Shown here piece by piece: positions 20,686 through 32,847 of a DNA stretch of 64,000 bases; the first letter of the stretch is position 1; each line of letters starts with the position of its first letter. The DNA lies in the NCBI GenBank assembly GCA_022264855.1, contig JABYQU010000080.1, positions 35,168 through 99,167 on the forward strand, written 5' to 3'. The notes under the pieces are model-generated. The model saw only the letters and a list, made by a program, of their open reading frames with translations. It searched no databases and was not told where the DNA came from. The position numbers were made by a program, and so were the translations under genes. This DNA is from Lenzites betulinus. Its lineage: Eukaryota > Basidiomycota > Agaricomycetes > Polyporales > Polyporaceae.

Positions 20686-23600
20686 CCTACCGTCTGTGTT
20701 GTTCTCGCTGCGAGTCAATTTCAATGCATATCACTATTCACGCACTTTGCCGTGACTGGCAGCCAAACCCTACCTCACTCCTTTCTCGTAACTATCGGGC
20801 GATTACAGAATGTACTACCGTGTGTCGTTATCCTGGGTCCTGATCGCCGTGCAGAGGGCGTGAGGGATTGTGTGCCTCGTTTCTGGGCCGGTTTTCCCCA
20901 TGGGTTTTTCGGTGCGGACGCGGGTCAGGACCCCACCAATACCGGCTCATCTCTTCGGCCTTTCGATGATAAACAGCGCCTGCCATGCCGAAAAAGGTCA
21001 TGACAGGCGTTGGTCGTAGTCTGCGCTGAGCGTGACGCCTTACGGTCAAGGGATATCGGCAGGCACTGGCATCTAAGTAGTGCTCGGGATTCGGTGTTTG
21101 CGTGCGTCTCGTTGGTCGGCTACTCTGAGGGATACAAAGGGCATTACATTATCTCTAGTTAGAAGTAGCGCCGATGAGATCGGAGTTTGTACGCTCGCAC
21201 TTGGTCGAATATTCACTCACTCACTCACTCACTCGCTCCGGCGGCGCATTCGACAGCCACCCGGAACGAGTGCATGCAGAGAAACATGCTCCCGCAGCGC
21301 CGCGAGCAGCCACCATCTCCCACATCCCGCCGCGGGAGGCGCCGCTCGTGCAGTGCGCCCACATCGCGCATCGTCGCCGTACATCACGCGTACCGCCACG
21401 CGTACGGCCCCGCGTACGTCCGTGCCCCGACCTCCCGCCGCCCCGCCGCCCCGCCAACTGACTTTGAGTGTACAGCAAGCCCGACGGCGTGTTCGCCTCG
21501 CTGCCAAGCCTCGTCTCACCACGCCCGCACCACAGCGCTCGCCGACTTGTACAGCACACCTCCGCCAAGTTCCAGGCCTAACAGCGCAAGAGGGCATCGC
21601 AACATTTGGGCGCATTTTCGCGCATTTTCAGCGATATCCACACAAACTCGCACCTCGCGCTCGCACCTCGCGCCCCCACGCTTCGCTGTTTCGTACGTAT
21701 AGTCCACTGCACCGTCCGCTTGTGCACGCCAACTCACAGCGCAAACGGAGCAGATGGTAAAAAATCACATTTTTCGCAGATTTCCAGTGATATTCCCCGA
21801 AAATCACGAACCGCGCTCCAAGTTCGCGTCCGCCCACCTCGCCACTCCGTATGTGCCCTCGCATACGCCCTCTATATACGCATACTGACTCCCGGAACGA
21901 TCCGCGCAGACACGAATAGCGCCCACTTCGTGCCCTTCCACCGGCATGCGCGAAGACTCGCCCGTCCCGTGCGGACCTGGCAGCCTGGCGCCCCACAACC
22001 TCACACGCACGCGCCCGTGCATATTCCGCCCACACCCCGCCACGTCGCACGCCCTCCCGCGAAGAACGGCGTTGGCGTCGGCGTCGGCGCCCTGGCGCCT
22101 CGGCAGAGACCTCCACCAAGAATCTCACCCCACGGCCGCACCTCGCACACCGCCGCCCTGCGTCTCGGCACGCACGCGCTCGTGCATGGGCGGCGCGAGC
22201 CTGCGAAGGTGCGCGCCAAAACGCGCCAAAACGCGCCGACGACAGCGTACGGGGCCTCCACGGACACCAGTACCCAGGGCGGCCCGCGCAGGACCACAGG
22301 CGCCGCCCGATGCACCTCTTTGTACCGCAAGCGCATGTTGAACGACGCCCGAACGACGCCCGCCGACGCCCGCCGCCCGGTGGCGCGCTGCGCGTCCGCG
22401 CGCGCGATCCCGTGTCGCAGCCACACAAGGTGGCCTCCCCGTCACGTCCCTTGCCGTCCGCAAAGTACATACGTCGCTACAAGATCGTATCCAGAGCACT
22501 CGGACGCGCACTGATCTGCCCATCGTCGCCCTCGTCGTCCGACCTCCACCCAAGTCGCACACGGGCCGCCCGGTGCGTACCGCAGACGTCGCGGCGCCCG
22601 ACGCGAGCGACGCGTGCGACGGTGCGGTGGTAAGTCATCGAGACGCAGGTAGGCAGCGCTCGCGCTCACCCGTGCATGACAGGTCCCCCTCGACTCGCAT
22701 CGTCGCGCGCCTGCGTCCCGGATGCGAGACGAAGACCGCCGTCGAGGGACTCACCCAAGACGAGCTCGCGGGCCCTCCACGCGCTCGCGCCACCCTCCCG
22801 GAGTCGATGGACTCGGTCGTCGCTGTCTGCGTGTGCGACGTCAGTGGGGACGGCGACTATGGCCATGCACGTACCGCATCGCAGGCCTGCGCCGCGGCCG
22901 CAGAGGGAGGAAGGTGAGCGCGTCGCGCATATGTCTCCCATCTCCGCACAGGCTCAGTATGAAGGTGCGTGCACAGACCTGTGGCATGACGAAGAAGTCA
23001 GCAAGGTCAGTTTACGAGTGCAATCAACATACCGGACGAGCTCGGAATGCGGCGACGATCGTATGCCGCAGGTCCTCGCCGCCCTCGATCGAGCGCATCT
23101 GCCTGGACGTCGTAGTCAGCAGCGAGCTCGCGCCACAGAGCAGCGTATCGACGGGGGGAGACGGCGAGGGGAGTGGGGCCCGGGGAGGACGGCGGTGAGC
23201 AGGGGGGATGTGCCCGGGGATGGCTTAACAGCATCTCCGCGTGCGGCTGCTACTCGGACGTGCTCGCTTCGCGCGCCTCCGCCATGCATCACGCCGTCGC
23301 GGGCGTGCGCACCTGGAGGGGATCCGCCGCCGCCCTCCGCGTGCCTCGCGCACATTCGCACCAAACGCGCACACGGGCACCACTGCAACGCGCTGCGCGT
23401 GTCTCAGAGCGCACGCAGGGTACGTGTATTTCCCGACGGGACGACGTACTTTTTCTCCCGTCACTCAGCGTCTTGGTTCCCAGCTCGATACCGAACAGAT
23501 GCGTGCGCGCAATGCGTCGTCTCGCACGCGCCGTCCAGCGAGCCCGTCCGCCCTGGCTTGTGCTGCGTCCGCCCGCGTGTCTCCTGCTGCTCTCTCAAGC

Positions 23601-26600
23601 GTGCACGACGACACTAAGGCACAGGAGGGAGGTATGCATGCACACGGAGCCACCGGGGGATGTCCACCGAGGATCGTGCGGCGACATCGTCGACGCGCGC
23701 CGCTCGCGAATGGCACCCTAGCGACGTCAACGGCTGCCCGCTGACCGGGTCTTGTGCACGGCAGGCCTCGTGAGTCGACCGCAGCACCTCAGGGCCGCGT
23801 CGGAAAAGGCGACACGGAGGGCGCCGAAGCCCCCCAATGCGCTCATCCCGTATCGCAGCTCGGCCGCCGTCGTCGGCACCCTCTGCGCGCGCGACGGGAC
23901 GGCGAGGCTGGTCGGCGCACAGGGACGACGCACGGCGTGCGCGGGCAGAGCGATACCGCGCGTATTGCGCGCATCGCGCGCGTGGCGGTCGGCAGCAGAT
24001 GCATCGTCCGTGCTCGAGAGAGACGCCTGTGGCGTCCACCCCGGACGCGCGGACGCGCGGAAGAGGAGCCTTGTGCATGCGGCGGATGGCGAACGCGCAG
24101 AACCCACTCAGGCGCGGAGGGGACCCCAGGCGACTGCCCGAGTAGGAGCAGCACGGCGCCAGAGCCGCGGTCCGCAATCGCATGACGCGGGGACGGAGCG
24201 CGCAAAGACCCCGGGGAGGGGCCCCCAGGCGAGCACTGGCAGGCAGTGGCAGCGCAGGACACGCGGGCGTACACACCACGTCGGCAGCGGCGAGATCGCG
24301 CCCGGTGTCGGCCGAGGAGGGCAGCCCCGACGTCTGCGGGGCACGAGGCAGAGGGCCCACAAGATCCATCGCCGGGCGTTCTGTGCGCTCGACGGCGACT
24401 GGCACGGCACGGGGCGCGGTGGGAGACGCTGTCGGGGCGCTCAGCAGCGTCGTTCGGGTCCTGAATGGAAGGCGCGTGGTTCGCAGGTACGTCCATTTCC
24501 CTGTGCAGCCGACCTGTGGGATGCATTTGCTGATGCGTATTCGCAGAGCCTGCGCCGCATATCCCGGCGTTGGAATAGACTGGATGGCCATCCAGAACTC
24601 ATTGCGACGACGGGCACGCGACGGCCAAGGACGGAGACGGCACTCGTATGTTTGCAAGGCCGGCATTATCCCGCTCTGCTGACGTCGCATACTGTTTGCG
24701 TCCCGCGGGGCGAACGCTGCAGGCATGTCAATCCGCGTGCGTGATGCACTTGCTCTCTCGGAGCGGAATGGACGTGCTGGGACGATAGTCGATGCACAAA
24801 CTTGCAGGGTACGACGCGTCCGTATGATAAAAGTGTGTAAACTAGCGCTGCTCACACCGTCATCAGCGCCGAGGGCCACCGGCCGCGCCCGCGCTCCTCT
24901 GCAAATCGGCTCAGCGATGTGCTCGCGCACGGCGTGGTCGCACCGGCGATATCTGCGAAACGACTGCGTGACTGTAAGATGCACGCCGATTCCCGCATAC
25001 GGTACGTGCCCGTTCTGTGCTCGGCTCCCTGCGCGTTCGGCGTATTCACTCTTGTCCACGCAGATTTTACCCTCGCCGGTGGGTTGTATCTACAAGCTAT
25101 TCTACGCGGCGACGATGGATGCGTCGAATCGCACACGCTATCGCATCGCGAGAAGAGCTGAAGACTGCGTCCAGGACGTGATGCGCCGCCGCAGGCGTCA
25201 TCCCAATGCTTCCGCAGCTGGTGAAGCTCCAGAACATCCGCGCTGAAAGCCCCAAACCGTCTGCGCGCTCGACAGGCTCGCAAGCCACCGGGGGCACCGG
25301 CGCGACCCGCAAGGCGCATGCCAATTGCCTCAAATAGTACATAATTTACCATCTGTACTCGGCTCCTGGAGCACATCACCCCACGGCATACTGACCGTCG
25401 TGCAGGCATCCCCCCCGTCTCACGTTGGTTTTTCGCCATGCGACGCTCAATGCCCTAAAGGCCTGTACTCGGACTGCGTACGCACGGTGCGAGTTCGGGG
25501 GTGAACTTGAGGTGCACAGCGCGACGCGGCACACACCCCACCCAACTCCCGAGCAGGGGCATCCTGACTTGCGTCGCCGAGTGACCACGTGTCCCCTGGG
25601 TTATTGCGAGCGCGGCTGTCCCGACCTCACGAGCTGCGGACGACTGGGAGGTGTTCCCCGAGTGTTCTACACTCGCGGCACGCCGTACCAGAGTTGATGG
25701 AAATGTGCGACTGATATGATTACTTTGTATAGATATATGGTAAGGGCGATGCGAATTGGGGGCCGAGGGCTTGCTTTCATCATCCGTCCGCCGCGCCGGT
25801 GAACGCAGAGGCGAACAAGAGCCTGGAGGGCGCTCGGAAGGAGGATATATACACCAACGCAGGCGCGGCGCCGCCCTCTCGAGTGCAGCCCCACCCGAAC
25901 TCGTCCCCTCCTGAGCGCCCCCCTCCCGAGCACGTCCCCCCCTGAGTGCGTCCCCTCCCGAGTGCGTCCTCTCCCCGCGCATCCCGTCGCGCACGCACCT
26001 CTCCACCTCCCCGCTCTGCGCCTATCATCGTCCGACGTCGCCCTGCTCGTCACCTCTCGCAAGGGCCGACGGGCTTAGACGCTTGTGTACGATGGGCTGA
26101 CGGCCACAGGTATGTTTCCTTTGCGCAACAGCATGCATCTTTCTTTCATGCTCACACACATTCACAGATGTGTCCGAACGTGGGCGGCTGGCGGCCGGCG
26201 CGCGGCCGCCGTGGTTGCTTGCATCCTGGCGTCGGAGGGCGACTCGAATGCGACGTGCTCAAGACAGCCCTTCCTCCTCTTTCGCAGCTGCTCCGGGACG
26301 GTCCAACGCGCTCCAGCCGCGACGCAACTCGCCCCGCGGCCGGCCTCGTACTCGCGGCCGCCGCCGTGCAACGCTGGTGTTCCGGGTGGCCAGACAGCTC
26401 GAACGCGGCGCCTTTGCGTGTATGGCAGCGGAGGGCCCGTCTCCGGCCATCACGGCGGCGTCGACTGGACGTGCTCCGGTGCGCACCAGGTGGGTCCGTA
26501 ACACAACAGTCTCCCGGCCGCAGAGTGTCTCAAGCCCTGCGCACAGCGGCGGTCCACGGCGTCCCGGGCCTGGGGCCACCGGACGACTTGCACGCGGCGC

Positions 26601-27255
26601 CCGCCCTTGTGCGCACAGCAGCAGAGGGCCCCTCTTGCGGCCGGTAAGTTACAGCGGCGTCGTCTCGACGTGCGCCGGCGCACACCAGGTGCGTCCGCAA
26701 CATGACACGACGTTATCCGGCCCGCGCAGTGCCGCAGTGCGCTCACGCAGCCACGGTGCACGATACGCAACGCCTGCGTGGCTTGCTCATGTACGCGGCC
26801 GGCGGACAAGAAAGTGTGCGGGGCGCGGCAGCGTGGCCATTGTGTCCCGAGGGCAGAACTCGGCAGCATCGACTCGGATGGCGCGCGGGCGCGCGGGGAT
26901 TGAGATGGTGGAGTGCGGGGAATGTCCCGCGGAGTAATGAGCTCGAGAGTAATCTACATTGTTCGCGCTGGGCCGTAATACAATGTGTTTTCTCGAAATT
27001 GACCTGTCCGCCGGCCACGAGATACGACAGCGAGCACAGAGACCGCCGCTCTCAAGACCATGCCCGCCTGTTCGCCGTCAGATGTGTATTCCGAGTCGAA
27101 ACAAATATATTCGGTATGCTACATACAAGACTCTCCATGTCCTCCAAGCCCCGACCTTCTCCTCTGTCTGTAACCCTCAGTCTGTCTCCTCTCTACCCCT
27201 CTGTCTCGACCCCTCTGTCTCTACTAGTAACCCTCTGTCTGTGGTAACGACGTAG
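20686..27255. other. 6.5-kb GC-rich region without a supportable gene
   Basis: Long open frames occur on several frames at once, the longest 481 codons on the minus strand at 23614-25059. They are Arg/Ala/Pro-rich, lack domains or a plausible exon structure, and reflect high GC content. Local features are a TCAC run at 21209-21235, doubled GCGCCAAAAC near 22210, a degenerate CCCTCCCGAGTGCGTCC-type minisatellite at about 25880-25985, and a pyrimidine-rich CCCTCTGTCTC tract at about 27150-27245 that abuts the truncated Byr4-like copy. It may be old, decayed repetitive DNA. Confidence 0.45.
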
Positions 27256-28596
27256 TTATTTCCTCAGCCATCCACGCCGCCACACCGCGCCCCGGAGCCG
27301 AGCACGCCGCGGCGGCCGGCACAACTCGAGCAGCGGCGTCTTGCCTGGGGCCGCGGGCGTGGCGGAGGAAGACGTGTTGGCGGCGTCGAGCGCGAGTGCG
27401 GGCTCCTCGCCGGACGGGCGCCCCGGCTGCTCGGGCGTGACGGGGCGCACGGGCGGGTCGACGGCCTCGGCGTGGTCGTCGAGCTCGAAGATGCCGTCCT
27501 CGAAGTTGGCGGGCGGGCGCGACTTCTTGCGCAGGCGCCGCCGCTCGCGGTGGATGGGCGGGCTGGGGGGCAGGAGCGCGAGGCGTGCACGCGCGGCGGC
27601 GGAGCTCGAGCCCGCGCCGTGGCCGTGGCCCGACGCAGAGCCGGAGACGGTCGGCCGGAGAGCGAGATGTGCGGTGGAGGAGTATGAGTAGCCCGCCACG
27701 GAATCGCGCCCTGTGGTGGACGATACCGGCACAGAAAACACTGAGGCGGTGGGCGAGCGCGGGAATGGCGCGATGGCGGTCGCATGCGGTGGCAGCGGCG
27801 GAACGGGCGGCGGCGGAGAGAGGTCCGTAGGGAGGTGGAACGGGATGTGCCGCGAGCGCGAGGTGACGGTGCGGTCCTCGCTCTCGCGCCCGAGGCCGTA
27901 CTCGCCGTCCATGTCGTCGTCGTCCCCGGACTCGTCCGACGAGGGCCACGAGCCGCGCTTGCGGGGCGTCGCGCGGCGGCGGGGCGACGCGCCACCCGCG
28001 CCGCCCGCGCCGTCCTCGAAGTCGTCGTCCCAGTTCTCGACCTCGCCGTCGCCCTCGGCCGTGTCAGACTCCCGTCCGCGTTCACGCTCGCGCGTCCCGC
28101 GTGCACCTGCCGCACTGCTCCCACCCGCAGAGAGCGGGTGCGCGTGCCGGCGGCGCGCGGCGGGCCCCGGCGAGTCCGTGTCCTGGAAATCGTCGTCCCA
28201 ATTCTCCATCAGCGCGTGCTGGCCCGCATTTGGATTCGGAAGCGTGCGTTGACGCGTCGGCGAGGACGCAGAGGCGGCGGATTGCTTGGGCGGCGTGGAC
28301 GGGCCCGGGTCGGCCCATCCCTGTGGCTGCTGCGTCTGTCGGGGCGAGGACGCGGTGTTTTTCTTGTCCTTTGCGAGCGGGGTCGAGGGCGCGGAGGGGG
28401 GCCGTCGCCGGGCTGGGGAGGTGGGGGGCGAGCGGCCGGAGGAGGCTGCTTGAGCCTGGGCGAACTCGAAGTCGGAGTCCCAGTTCTCCTCGGATGGATC
28501 TGCAGATGACTTGTGAGTACAATCTTTGCAAGAGAGGACGATCGATGGGCGGATAGGGAGGGGGAGGGCGTGCTTACCTGGCTGTGCGCTCGTCAT
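27256..28596 (-). pseudogene. Truncated second copy of the Byr4-like gene
   Basis: This copy keeps the start codon, the first intron and the N-terminal ENWDSDFEF/ENWDDDF repeats of the 12376-17054 gene. Matching sequence ends after the KTPLL segment (about 27331), and the frame runs another two dozen unrelated residues to a stop at 27256. The unrelated tail reads into the CCCTCTGTCTC-rich tract. Several in-frame changes, such as a 12-bp deletion in the ERERER run, separate the copies, and the frame is still open throughout. If expressed it would give a roughly 420-residue disordered N-terminal fragment without the helical C-terminus. Confidence 0.8.
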
Positions 28597-29062
28597 CCTT
28601 GCATGCGTGTCCTGTCAACGTTTTCGCCGGTTTTCTGTTCGTGATCGCGTGGGTGGTCGTGTCCGTGCCAGTGCTGGTGTTCGTAGGCAGATTGTATGCT
28701 GTTCGTCGTGTTGTCGTGTCGCGTTCTTTCACTCGTGTTCGAACGAGCACAGCAAAGGGAAGCAGTTGGTAGACAGAGTAGGTGAAGAAAGCAGGGCAGC
28801 GGTCGGGCACACGGCAGGCCTCGCGCGGACCGCGTGGGCGTGGCAGGTGTTGCGGCGGAGCGGAGCGGCGAGGACGGCGAGGACGGCGAGGACGGCGAGG
28901 AGGAGGGAGGCAACAACGACGCGGTCGCTTCCCAGTCGTCGTTCGTCCGTAGGCGCCCGCGTGCATCGTGATCGCGGTTTCTGTGTCCTGGTGGCGCAGC
29001 GCAACCGTCCAGGCACCCGCTCTTGTTCCTCTCCTTGCGTGGTGTGCCTACCTTGTGGCGCG
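27331..29062. repeat. Segmental duplication, copy 2
   Basis: Same-strand copy of 15781-17513, including about 460 bp of upstream DNA. Its upstream end (about 29062) falls roughly 150 bp from the 3' end of PCNA, so the duplicated promoter directs transcription away from PCNA. The left end joins the pyrimidine-rich tract near 27250-27330. Confidence 0.85.
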
Positions 29063-29160
29063 TTCGAGTACAATACACGGTGGACGACGATAGGAAAGTA
29101 GTAGATTGGGGGGAGAACATGGTACACAGCGTGACTACGACAGAGATATAGGACGATGCA

Positions 29161-29178
29161 AGAGAGAGAGAGAGAGAG
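29161..29178. repeat. (GA)n microsatellite
   Basis: Nine GA units just 3' of the PCNA stop codon, probably in its 3' UTR. Confidence 0.8.
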
Positions 29179-29208
29179 CGATTTTGTCGATGCAAGGTCT
29201 CGAATGCC

Positions 29209-31078
29209 TCAATCATCACCGATCTTGGGCGCGAGGTAGTACCGGATGTGGCCCTGGTTGAACCCATACGAGACCTGCACGACGCGCGTCAGCTCACGCC
29301 CACACGGAGACAAAGCAATAGGAATGCGGCTCACCAGCAAGGGCACGTCGTTGCTCATCATGAGCTGCACCTTCTTCGACAGCGCGGAGCTCTTCGAGAA
29401 GTTGACGAGGTACTTGAGCGAGAACGTGAGCGTGACCGCCTGGTTCATCTCGATCCGCACGCCCTCGAAGTCGTCGTCCTCGTCCGCGTCGTCGTCGCCC
29501 TTCTTCGCCTTCTTCGCGGGCTTCGAGCCCTTGCCCGCCGCGCGCTTGCGCTTTTTCCCCGAGCCGCCTTCCTCGTCGTCGTCGTCGTCGCCGTCCTCGT
29601 CCTCGGCGTCGGAGCCCTCCTCCTTCTTCGACGGCTTGAACTCGCCTGCGTCCTCGTCCTCGTCCGCGTCCATCTCGACGTCCTCGCCGTCCTTCTCCTC
29701 CTTCTTCACCCGCTCCTTCTTGATCTTCTTCTTCCCGCCCTCCCCATCCGACACCTCCCCATCGCTCCCCGCGCCCTCCTCGTCCTCGGGCTCCGCCGCG
29801 TCCTCGTCCTCGTCGTCTCCGCCCTTGCGCTTCGAGCTCGAGCCCTTCTTCTTTTTCCCGGCCTCCGCCGACTGCTTCAGCAGGATGTTCCCGTTCGCCG
29901 CCTCGCCGTCCGCGACGAACCGGATGCCCTCCTTCGACACCTCGATGCGCACCGACTCGCCGAGCAGCGACAGGTCCCGCACGATCCGCGCGAACTCGCT
30001 CGCCGGCATCGTCACCGACGCGTCGTACTCCGTGTCCGGGATGCCCAGCGTGTCCGCGTCGATGTCCATCAGCTTCATCTCGTACACCGCGATCCGGTCC
30101 GCGTCTGGTGCGCGTCACGTTAGCACACAGAACGCATGGAAACACGCCACACGCACTCTTGGCCTGGTAGGTGAGCGTGAGGATGTCGCCCTCGTCGGCG
30201 GCCTTGAGCGTGCACAGGTCGTCGTCCTTGGCACACTTGAGCACCTTGGTGAGCGAGCCCAGGTTCACCCCGAGCGGGATCGGCCGGTCGCAGCGGTACT
30301 TTTGGAAGCCGTCCGCCTTGAGCTTGACGGACACGAGCGCGACGTGCGAGTTGTCCATCGCCTGCAGGTGCTGTGGGTGTAGGCGGTGAGCGCGGCTCGA
30401 ACGCAGCCGGGAGTGAGGAACATCGGCGACGGCGCGACAGATGAACGGCGCAGTCGCGAAGACGCGTACAGCTAGTTTACACGTGGGCCGGGCTCTCAAA
30501 ATTCTTGGCTGAGCGGATGCTCGCGGCACACCTCTGGGTGCTCAGATGCTCGACGTCGGGGTCGGCTGTGCGGTCAATCGCTAAACGTCGTGTTTTACAT
30601 GGACGCGTGTAGCCTGTCCGGCAGCCTCGACGCTGGCCGGGGGGTCTTTTCTTTCGGCGTTCAGCGGGCTGTCCTCGGGACTCGCATACACGCCGTGCTC
30701 AGCGCCGTGGCCCAGGACGACCGCGTACGGACGCGTCGACTTTGTGTTGTAGTGCTCACTCTATCCCCTTCAGCGCAAAGCCTCCGTCCTCGAGACTGGC
30801 TTGTGCGGGCTACACACGCGCTTTGTCGAACAAAGGGCGCGTTTCCGCAGAGCGACGCCCTCCTCGACGGCAGCGGCAGCCGCGGCAGCGTAGAGGTGAG
30901 CTATGAGCGGGAAAGACGACTTACGATGCCTTCCTCGTTGCAGTCGAAGTTGGCGTCCGTGACGAGCTCCTTCACCGCTGTGGACAGGTCAGCAGGCGCG
31001 TGCAGAGAGAGCTGGGGAGGACGGACCGTCGAGAAGCCGCTTGAGCAGCGCTGCTTCGTTCAGTTTTGCTTCGAGCAT
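29209..31078 (-). CDS. PCNA: PCNA sliding clamp with a ~125-residue charged insertion
   Basis: Five exons, complement(29209..29274, 29335..30104, 30157..30370, 30925..30977, 31027..31078), join in phase to 384 residues; a usual PCNA has about 260. Family signatures: MLEAKLNEAALLKRLLDAVK, LQAMDNSHVALV, YEMKLMDID, LTFSLKYLVNFSKS and the C-terminal GHIRYYLAPKI. Between NGNILLKQS (about 179-185) and VRIEMNQAV (about 322-330) lies an insert of Lys/Arg and Asp/Glu/Ser blocks with a nuclear-localisation-like KKRKR...KKAKK. It falls in the surface loop of the C-terminal half where human PCNA has a short acidic turn, so the trimeric ring could still form. The insert shares exon 4 with clean PCNA sequence on both sides. 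The third intron is 554 nt, ten times the others. PCNA is the processivity clamp of replicative polymerases. Confidence 0.95.
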
Positions 31079-31405
31079 CGTAGATATATCGCAGAGAGCG
31101 GGAGAGAGAGGGCGAGGGAGAAGGAGAGAGAGAGAGAGACGCGTCGAGAGAGAGGCGTGTAGACGCCCACCCGGACTCAACGCGTCCGTCACACAAGTCA
31201 CAGGCGCGTCGTCACGCGTCGTCACGCGCCGTACTGTGGCTGACCGCGCGCTCTCTCTCTCTCGCTGCTACTACCACCTCCGCTCGCTGCTACTACCACC
31301 TCCGCTCGCTGCTACTACCACCTCCGCTCGCTGCTACTACCACCTCCGCTCGCTGCTGCTACACTCCTCCCCCCACACACTACTGCTGGCCAGTGCTTGC
31401 TCGCC
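31079..31405. promoter_or_regulatory. Bidirectional promoter of PCNA and the divergent gene
   Basis: The 327 bp between the two start codons hold three exact ACGCGT boxes (31139-31144, 31180-31185, 31214-31219) and a near match at 31224. ACGCGT is the MCB box bound by MBF, which drives S-phase genes including PCNA in yeasts. A GA-rich tract lies next to PCNA. A tandem repeat of a 22-bp unit (GCTCGCTGCTACTACCACCT plus CC), about four copies, spans 31263-31352 next to the other gene. Confidence 0.6.
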
Positions 31406-32847
31406 ATGGCCGACTCGATCCCCATTCCGCTCGCCATCGCCCTCGCCTCCCGCTCCGTCGCCGTCCGCACCAGCCCCACACGCCCGCCCCCGCCCGTGCA
31501 AGCCCTCAGCGACAAGGCCCAGCAGCGCCTCATCCGCCAGGCCGTCGCCAAGGCCGAGCTCGAGGCCGAGGAGCGCGACGCCCTCCGCATCACAGCCGTA
31601 CGCTCTCTCTCTCGTTCACGCTGCAGTACGCTCACACGCTCGTCGCGCAGGAGGAGATGTGCATCTTGCAGGAATCGGTCCGGTCCGTCAAGACCGAGTT
31701 TGCGGACCTCGACGGGCTCTCCTGGGACACGCCCGAGGCCCGCGAGGAGCTTGCTCAATGGGTACGTCGCCATATATTGTCATAGTCCCCCCGCTGATCT
31801 CCTGCAGCATGCCGAGCAGCCCGGCTCGTCCAGCCGCCTCAGCCCTGCCTCCCTCCGTCGCTCCGGCTCTGCCTGCGTCTTCCCGCCCCGCCGCTCTCCC
31901 TCTCCTTCGCCCACGTAAGTGCAAGCACGCCCGACCTCACGCCCATGCCCTCGCCCGTCGATGAAGAGGACGACGAGCACACGATCACCCGCCCGCTCTC
32001 CATGGACTCCCGCCGCAGCTCCGCCGCCACTATTGTCCCCGACCGCGACGACGCGCGCACACCCCTCCCAAGTGACGCCGACGCCGACGGACAGGAGAAC
32101 GTGCGCCCCGCCCTCCCCAAGTCCCTCTCAGCCCCGCATCTCGCCCGCCCAGCGAACCCTCTCGCAGACGCGACCAACGCGCACATTCGCGCACCACTGC
32201 CTCCCAGCCGCATCCCCGTACGAAGCAAGTCTCTCTCAGCCGTCCCGTCCGTCGTGCACGCCCCAACACGCCACGCCTCACTCTCCACGCGCCCATGGGG
32301 CCCCCGCACGATCCACCTCCCCCGCCTCGGCCGGCCGCCTGCGTCCGGAGCGAACACGAACGGCAGACGTATACGACTCACGGGACTCTCCGCGTCACCT
32401 GCGCGGCTGCACCCCGCGCCCGCCTCGTCCTCTGCACGCCCAGATGCACATGAGCAACCCGACGAGCGACTGGCGTCCCCGTCCCGCCCCCATAGGAGCA
32501 AGCTCCGCATCGTCAGCGCGCCCTCGCCTGGCGCCGGCGGACGCGGACGCGGCTTCCCGGACCCCCTCGTGCGCGTGCGTGGCGTCGGCGTGTGCCGCGT
32601 CGTCGCCTCCGGGTCGGCGACCGCTGCAGGCGCGAGCTCTGCCCGGGGACGTGCGGGGAGCGCAGGCGAGCAAGAGGGCGCGCGCGGCGCGAAGCGCGGA
32701 CGTGCCACCCCGGACGCGGTGGAGGATCGGGACAGTCCGTCTCCGTCTCCGTCCCCGTCGCGTTTGCGAGCGGCCTCGGGATCGAGCTCGGGGGCGAGCA
32801 GGATGCGGCCCGTGCCTGCGGGCGGTGTCCCGATGCAGCGCACGTAG
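31406..32847 (+). CDS. Disordered Ser/Arg/Pro-rich protein, divergent from PCNA
   Basis: Exons 31406-31597 and 31651-31761 and an exon from 31808 are clear (MADSIPIPLAIALASRSVAV, a coiled QRLIRQAVAKAELEAEERD helix, then EEMCILQESVRSVKTEFADL). After about 31914 the most protein-like frame is the one containing MPSPVDEEDDEHTITRPLSM, ending at TAG 32845. I could not find a standard intron that links the two frames, because GTAAGTGCAAG at 31915 is too short. Either a further exon detail or a one-base error is involved. The C-terminal two thirds are disordered with SR and SP motifs. No known domain. Its shared promoter with PCNA suggests, but does not show, cell-cycle expression. Confidence 0.5.

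Noticed and set aside
23614..25059. 481-codon open frame on the minus strand
   Set aside because: Arg/Ala/Pro/Ser-rich, no domain, overlapped by other long frames, no plausible exon structure; explained by GC content.
29248..30123. Long plus-strand frames opposite PCNA, leucine- and serine-rich
   Set aside because: They are the antisense of the PCNA acidic/basic insertion (GAG/GAC codons read as CTC/GTC).
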